Below are positions 60,057-64,000 of a stretch of 64,000 bases of DNA, one piece after another. The notes beneath the pieces were generated by a model. That model had not been told where the DNA came from. It did not search any database and saw nothing but the letters and a program-made list of their open reading frames with translations. Both the position numbers and the translations under genes were made by a program. Location: the NCBI GenBank assembly GCA_016350165.1, contig CP066225.1, forward strand, positions 3,968,001 to 4,032,000. Direction: 5' to 3'. This DNA is from Planctomycetota bacterium (GTDB lineage: Bacteria > Planctomycetota > Phycisphaerae > Phycisphaerales > Phycisphaeraceae). Each line of letters starts with the position of its first letter. Within the stretch, counting starts at the first letter, position 1.

Positions 60057-63000
60057 ATGAACAGACCGAAAATTGGGTGGATTGTAGTTACGGCTATATG
60101 TGGTAGTGTTGCAGCATGCGGCACTTGGCCAACGGTTGGGGATAGCGATGTTGAGGTTTCTGCGACGTCAGAAACTGAAGCGGTCGTGCAAACGGTTGAC
60201 GTCGTCGAAGCGAAACCTGAGAAGAAACCTGCCTCTGGTTATAAGAGGATCAATGGCAAAGCAGGTGTACGCAAAGTTGACGTACCAGAAGGTCTGATTG
60301 CTGAGCGCGTAGCGCCTTTGGCTTCAATGGGTATTGAACCAAATGAAAAGACGCTATTAAAAACTGAAGAAGTAATTGAACGAGTGGCTCTGCCTGAATA
60401 CCTGCAAAATAAGCAGGAAGATGGGCAGAGCCATTCTGTTGTTAATGAGCAGCCTAATCATGAAATAGGTCATGAGGAAGCTGTTGATGAAGTGAATGCT
60501 TCAGAGGTGGGTGAGTATGATCATCTTTGGAAGGGGAGCGAAACACTCTCGTGGGCAGAGCAGTTAGATGGTGTGGTGAATGTTGAAGTGGGTGAGGTGT
60601 TAGTTCCTGAAAGCGTTGAAGATGAACCTGCATTAGAAGCGCAGTATGCGTTTGATCGTGGTATGCAGGCAATGCTTGATCGCGATCTTGGGGAAGCAAA
60701 GAAAGCATTTGAAGAAGCATTAGAGATAGAGCCTGAAAACAGTTCAATTATGCGGCAATTAGGATGGGTTTACACCGGAGCCGGTAATAAAGCGAAGGGT
60801 GCGTGGTATTTCAAGAAAGTGCTCATAAAGCAACCCGATGATATTGAAGCAATGCATCTGGTAGGGCGTCATGAATTAGATGAGGGGAATTGGGATCAAG
60901 CGATTGCAATGCTTGGGGATGTCTATCAAAGATTGAAAAAACAAGAGGTTGATGCAGACAATGCACTTCTACCCTTAACGCAATACTATCTAGCTGCTGC
61001 ATTGCGACAGGGGGGATATTTGTTTGCAGCAAGTGATATGTTTGAAGATTTTTTAACGAGTCCTAAGCGTGTCAGTGGGGCGACAACGTTTGGCCGTGAA
61101 TTGCTATTTGTTGGCAGACAGATTGGTTTGATTTGGTTGGCTGCAGGCGATTTACGCAACCAATTGGATGAACCAGACGTTGCGATGCTGATGTATAAGC
61201 AGGCATTTCAAAGAGGTGTAAAAGCAAACGAAAAGATGCTCTTGCGTGTTGCTTACACTAAGCTTCGGTTAGATGATAATCTTGGAGCGATGCAGTCTGT
61301 TGCGCAATTACTAAGAAGTAGCGATAACCATATTGTAACGATGCGTGTTGTTAACTGGGCTTTGTCTCAGGGTGAGAGTCGTGATGCATTGGTTGATGAA
61401 CTGCTGAAGGTATACGAAGAAAAAGATGGCGCGGATGAAAAACTTGCGATTGTTATCAGTGAAGTTAGTGGTGACAAGCGTGGTAAATTGTTATTGATGG
61501 AGCATTTGAGAGGCTACCCTGAACATGAAGTTGTTTTTGAGTATATTCTTAAAGAATGGGTGTTTGGTTCATTGAATCAAGGGGTAAATGTTGGAGAGGT
61601 TGGTGAAGAACTTCGTATTCGTGAGGCACTTGGGATCTGTCTTGATGCGATGGAAAGTGCACCTGAAAAAGCAGGTGAGTATGCACGCTTAATGTTACGG
61701 ATGGCTAGAGATTGGTCGCGTGTTGAGAAAATTATCGAGCAGATGGATGAGCGTGAGCGAGGCCGTGCTGTCGTTCAGGTTGTTTATGGTTTATCTAAAG
61801 CTGCAAGTACCGATTTATCTAGCGCCAGTATTGCATTTGAAAATGCGTTTGAACGCGATCCAAAATTACTTGTAGCTCGACTTGAGCTTGCGAAGATGAT
61901 GGTGGTGATGCGCCGTTATGATCGTGCGAATGATTTACTTTCAGGTGTTGAACCTGCAAAAGAGAATGATACTGAAGTCATTCGTTTAAGAGCCAAGATG
62001 TTTGAGCAGCAGAGTAAGCTTGAAAGTGCAATCAACATTTATCAAAAAGCGATAGATGCTGGAAATAAAGACGTTTTGCTGCATATTGGCAAAGCTGATG
62101 TTCAGTTGAAGATGAATCTAATTAAGCAATGTGAACAAACTTTGCTTGATGCGATTAGTGTGTATCCCAAAGAAGAGCAGCTATATGAAGCTGTGTTCAA
62201 ACTGTATGACACACGTAATCTTGAATTGAGTGATATGCAGCGACGTTATCAACGTATTCTTGCACGTTTGATGGGTACGTTGCCAGATAGCCGAATTGCA
62301 CGTTTGAAGCGAGGTGAGATTCTAGCTGCACGCGGTGACTATGAAGAAGGCACGAAGCAGTTGAAGGTATTGCTTGAAGAATATCCTCGTGACATTGAAA
62401 TTATGAGCCGAGTAATTCAGGCATACATGCGCAGTAATCAAACAACTAAAGCAGAATTATTTATCGAAGATTACGCAGCGAAATGGCAGAAAGATGTTGG
62501 TGTTCTGCAGCTGACTATTGATTATTTTAAAGCTGTGAAGAATATGGAGAAGGTATTTGTATACAGCGAAAAAATGATCCTGCTTGAGCCAGAGAATCAT
62601 CAGCGTGAGATCAAATTGGCATCTCTTTATGTTGCATGGCAAAAAGATCTCAAGGCTGCTGCTGTTTTGGGGCGATTGATTGAAGATCAAACGATCAAGC
62701 AGCCTCACGTTGTCGTAGGTATGTTGTGGTCAGCGTTGCATCGAGTCGATATGGCAGAGCAGGGCGAAACGGAAGTGCGTAAGGCAATGACTCGTTTCCC
62801 TGATCATGCATCAGATATCTTTTTCCAGTGGGCGATCCTTGTCGAAAGCACAGGTGATAAGCAGCGTAGTGAAGAACTCATGATTGAATTGTTAGCAGCA
62901 AATCAGAATTATGCGCCAGCTAATAATCAGCTCGGTTACCGATGGGTTGTTCGTGGTGAGAATCTTCATGAAGCGAAAGCTATGATTGAGCGAGCTGTGA

Positions 63001-63311
63001 AGGTGGAGCCAGAGAACGGTGCTTATATGGATTCACTTGGCTGGGCTCACTATAAGCTTGGCGAGTATAAGGAAGCTGTGAGCTGGCTTCTCAAATCGAC
63101 GCAGACAGCAGATGGTGAATATCCTGTGATCTTAAGTCATCTGGGCGATGCCTACTGGGCTCAGGGAATGAAAGGTGAGGCAATACGAGTTTGGGAAAAA
63201 GCCCGGCTGAAGATGGAGAATGAGCCAGGCAGATATACGGCTGATCGTGACCCAGAGCTAGACGGTCTACAAGAGACGCTAGGCAAGAAAATCATGAAGG
63301 CTGGCGAGTAA
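60057..63311 (+). CDS. Large TPR-repeat lipoprotein
   Basis: A 1084-residue protein. The signal MNRPKIGWIVVTAICGS ends in lipobox VAAC (Cys21). Residues ~25-190 are acidic and probably disordered. From ~195 to the end there are many tetratricopeptide repeats: GMQAMLDRDLGEAKKAFEEA, EIEPENSSIMRQLGWVYTGA, ASIAFENAFERDPKLLVARL, GARGDYEEGTKQL-type units and a final AVSWLLKSTQTAD. It resembles scaffold proteins of outer-membrane complexes. It is 47 bases behind hisG, so it may be part of the same unit. Function unknown. Confidence 0.8.
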   Translation: MNRPKIGWIVVTAICGSVAACGTWPTVGDSDVEVSATSETEAVVQTVDVVEAKPEKKPASGYKRINGKAGVRKVDVPEGLIAERVAPLASMGIEPNEKTLLKTEEVIERVALPEYLQNKQEDGQSHSVVNEQPNHEIGHEEAVDEVNASEVGEYDHLWKGSETLSWAEQLDGVVNVEVGEVLVPESVEDEPALEAQYAFDRGMQAMLDRDLGEAKKAFEEALEIEPENSSIMRQLGWVYTGAGNKAKGAWYFKKVLIKQPDDIEAMHLVGRHELDEGNWDQAIAMLGDVYQRLKKQEVDADNALLPLTQYYLAAALRQGGYLFAASDMFEDFLTSPKRVSGATTFGRELLFVGRQIGLIWLAAGDLRNQLDEPDVAMLMYKQAFQRGVKANEKMLLRVAYTKLRLDDNLGAMQSVAQLLRSSDNHIVTMRVVNWALSQGESRDALVDELLKVYEEKDGADEKLAIVISEVSGDKRGKLLLMEHLRGYPEHEVVFEYILKEWVFGSLNQGVNVGEVGEELRIREALGICLDAMESAPEKAGEYARLMLRMARDWSRVEKIIEQMDERERGRAVVQVVYGLSKAASTDLSSASIAFENAFERDPKLLVARLELAKMMVVMRRYDRANDLLSGVEPAKENDTEVIRLRAKMFEQQSKLESAINIYQKAIDAGNKDVLLHIGKADVQLKMNLIKQCEQTLLDAISVYPKEEQLYEAVFKLYDTRNLELSDMQRRYQRILARLMGTLPDSRIARLKRGEILAARGDYEEGTKQLKVLLEEYPRDIEIMSRVIQAYMRSNQTTKAELFIEDYAAKWQKDVGVLQLTIDYFKAVKNMEKVFVYSEKMILLEPENHQREIKLASLYVAWQKDLKAAAVLGRLIEDQTIKQPHVVVGMLWSALHRVDMAEQGETEVRKAMTRFPDHASDIFFQWAILVESTGDKQRSEELMIELLAANQNYAPANNQLGYRWVVRGENLHEAKAMIERAVKVEPENGAYMDSLGWAHYKLGEYKEAVSWLLKSTQTADGEYPVILSHLGDAYWAQGMKGEAIRVWEKARLKMENEPGRYTADRDPELDGLQETLGKKIMKAGE

Positions 63312-63375
63312 TAACAAGCACAATATAGCCCTGTAAAACAGACGTATGAGGGGGAAATGGCAGGGTTTTGGAAGG

Positions 63376-63398
63376 GGTCCTATGAAAGGGCCTTTTTT
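63376..63398 (+). terminator. Terminator of the nusA-to-TPR cluster
   Basis: GGTCC (63376-63380) pairs with GGGCC (63388-63392) with one G-T pair, followed by T6. Confidence 0.6.
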
Positions 63399-63609
63399 GC
63401 CCATTTTTTCGTTTGTAAGTAATTGTAATAGATAGACTTGTGTTAGGCCTCTTTGTGTTGGCAGGGAGGGGTCTGATGTGGTAAAATTAGAAGACTTTTA
63501 ACTTGCGAAATGACAGCTTCAGGGTGAGGTTCGGTCGGTGGGATTGAGGGTGTGGTGATGGTGAACGAATCAAGCTGTCAGAACATTTTACAGACAGGAA
63601 CGCAGGCAC

Positions 63610-64000
63610 ATGACAGACGGTGCTGAGAATCATAAAACCGGCTCTGAGGGCGGTGTAGATAACGAACAGAAACAGGTATACGGTGAGGACCAAATTAAGG
63701 TGCTCGAGGGCCTTGAGGCTGTCCGTAAACGTCCTGGTATGTACATCGGTGACACGACTAGCCGTGGCCTTCATCACCTCGTGTATGAAATCGTCGATAA
63801 CTCAATCGATGAGCATATGGCTGGACGCTGTGATAATATCCGTGTGAAAATCAATGCTGACAATTCTATCTCCGTCATCGATGATGGCTCGGGGATTCCT
63901 GTCGGTCCTTTCAAAGGTAGCAATCCGCAACATCAGGGGCGCCCAACGGTTGAGATTATTCTCACTGTTCTTCACGCTGGTGGTAAGTTTGAAAATGACG
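63610..64000 (+). CDS. gyrB: DNA gyrase subunit B, N-terminal part
   Basis: The first 130 codons of GyrB, cut by the window end. GyrB drives ATP-dependent supercoiling with GyrA. After a ~25-residue acidic leader come [31 protein letters not shown] (ATP-binding Asn and Glu), [11 protein letters not shown] and [13 protein letters not shown], all of the GHKL/Bergerat ATPase. ParE would look similar over this range. The start at 63610 has AGGA 9 bases upstream. Confidence 0.9.
   Translation, partial: MTDGAENHKTGSEGGVDNEQKQVYGEDQIKVLEGLEAVRKRPGMYIGDTTSRGLHHLVYEIVDNSIDEHMAGRCDNIRVKINADNSISVIDDGSGIPVGPFKGSNPQHQGRPTVEIILTVLHAGGKFEND

Noticed and set aside
1-64000. CRISPR array, prophage or integrative element
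   Set aside because: No regularly spaced long repeats, integrase, phage structural genes or tRNA attachment site were seen.

Overview
The window looks like chromosomal DNA of a planctomycete, most likely class Phycisphaerae. The evidence is several C-terminal PEP-CTERM sorting tails, two pseudopilin-like proteins with a type II prepilin N-terminus and a C-terminal ADGH motif, a FGly sulfatase, many TPR lipoproteins, lysine-rich histone-like tails, and a MetX-MetW fusion. This placement is inferred from gene content; no rRNA is present to confirm it. No tRNA, rRNA, CRISPR array, insertion sequence or prophage was seen.

Layout. 0-7.5 kb: tail of an amidase, tyrS, a glucuronate isomerase-type gene, an alpha/beta hydrolase, then two tandem SDR oxidoreductases followed by a TetR regulator. 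7.5-18 kb: a secreted redoxin, a tRNA-dihydrouridine synthase, a ROK regulator, folC, two PEP-CTERM proteins (one PKD-like, one leucine-rich repeat) and serS. 18-23 kb: hypotheticals, a TPR protein and a HEAT-like lipoprotein. 23-29 kb: leuD, a thioredoxin-like protein, a DksA-like protein with a histone-like tail, lspA, a class I amidotransferase and thrC. 29-34 kb: a methyltransferase, a DUF3592 protein and the two pseudopilins. 34-38 kb: metY next to a metX-metW fusion, a sulfhydrylation route to methionine. 38-50 kb: three TPR proteins, a sulfatase, and a bacterial RING-finger/TerD-like protein flanked by two seven-repeat FG-GAP PEP-CTERM paralogues. 50-64 kb: a small SDR, rpsT, a candidate structured RNA, then nusA-infB-DUF503-rbfA-(HhH-like)-hisG-(TPR) in one direction, and the start of gyrB.

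The strongest unexplained signal is a dispersed intergenic element found three times (about 4.5, 17.9 and 38.0 kb). It combines TGCGCGCA or GTGCGCAC palindromes with a run of AATGG units repeated every 10-11 bp, which is helical phasing. Other unexplained signals are a probable stand-alone structured RNA (51.95-52.30 kb) with its own promoter and terminator, paired promoters and 3' UTRs shared by the two pseudopilin genes, paired 5' hairpins shared by the two FG-GAP genes, at least six genes whose -10 box lies only 6-9 nt from the start codon (probable leaderless mRNAs), and several sign changes of GC skew that do not follow gene orientation.

Most functions rest on motif reading of the translated sequence. 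Nothing here was searched against a database. Start sites were moved from the longest frame to an internal start where a Shine-Dalgarno sequence, lipobox or signal peptide argued for it.
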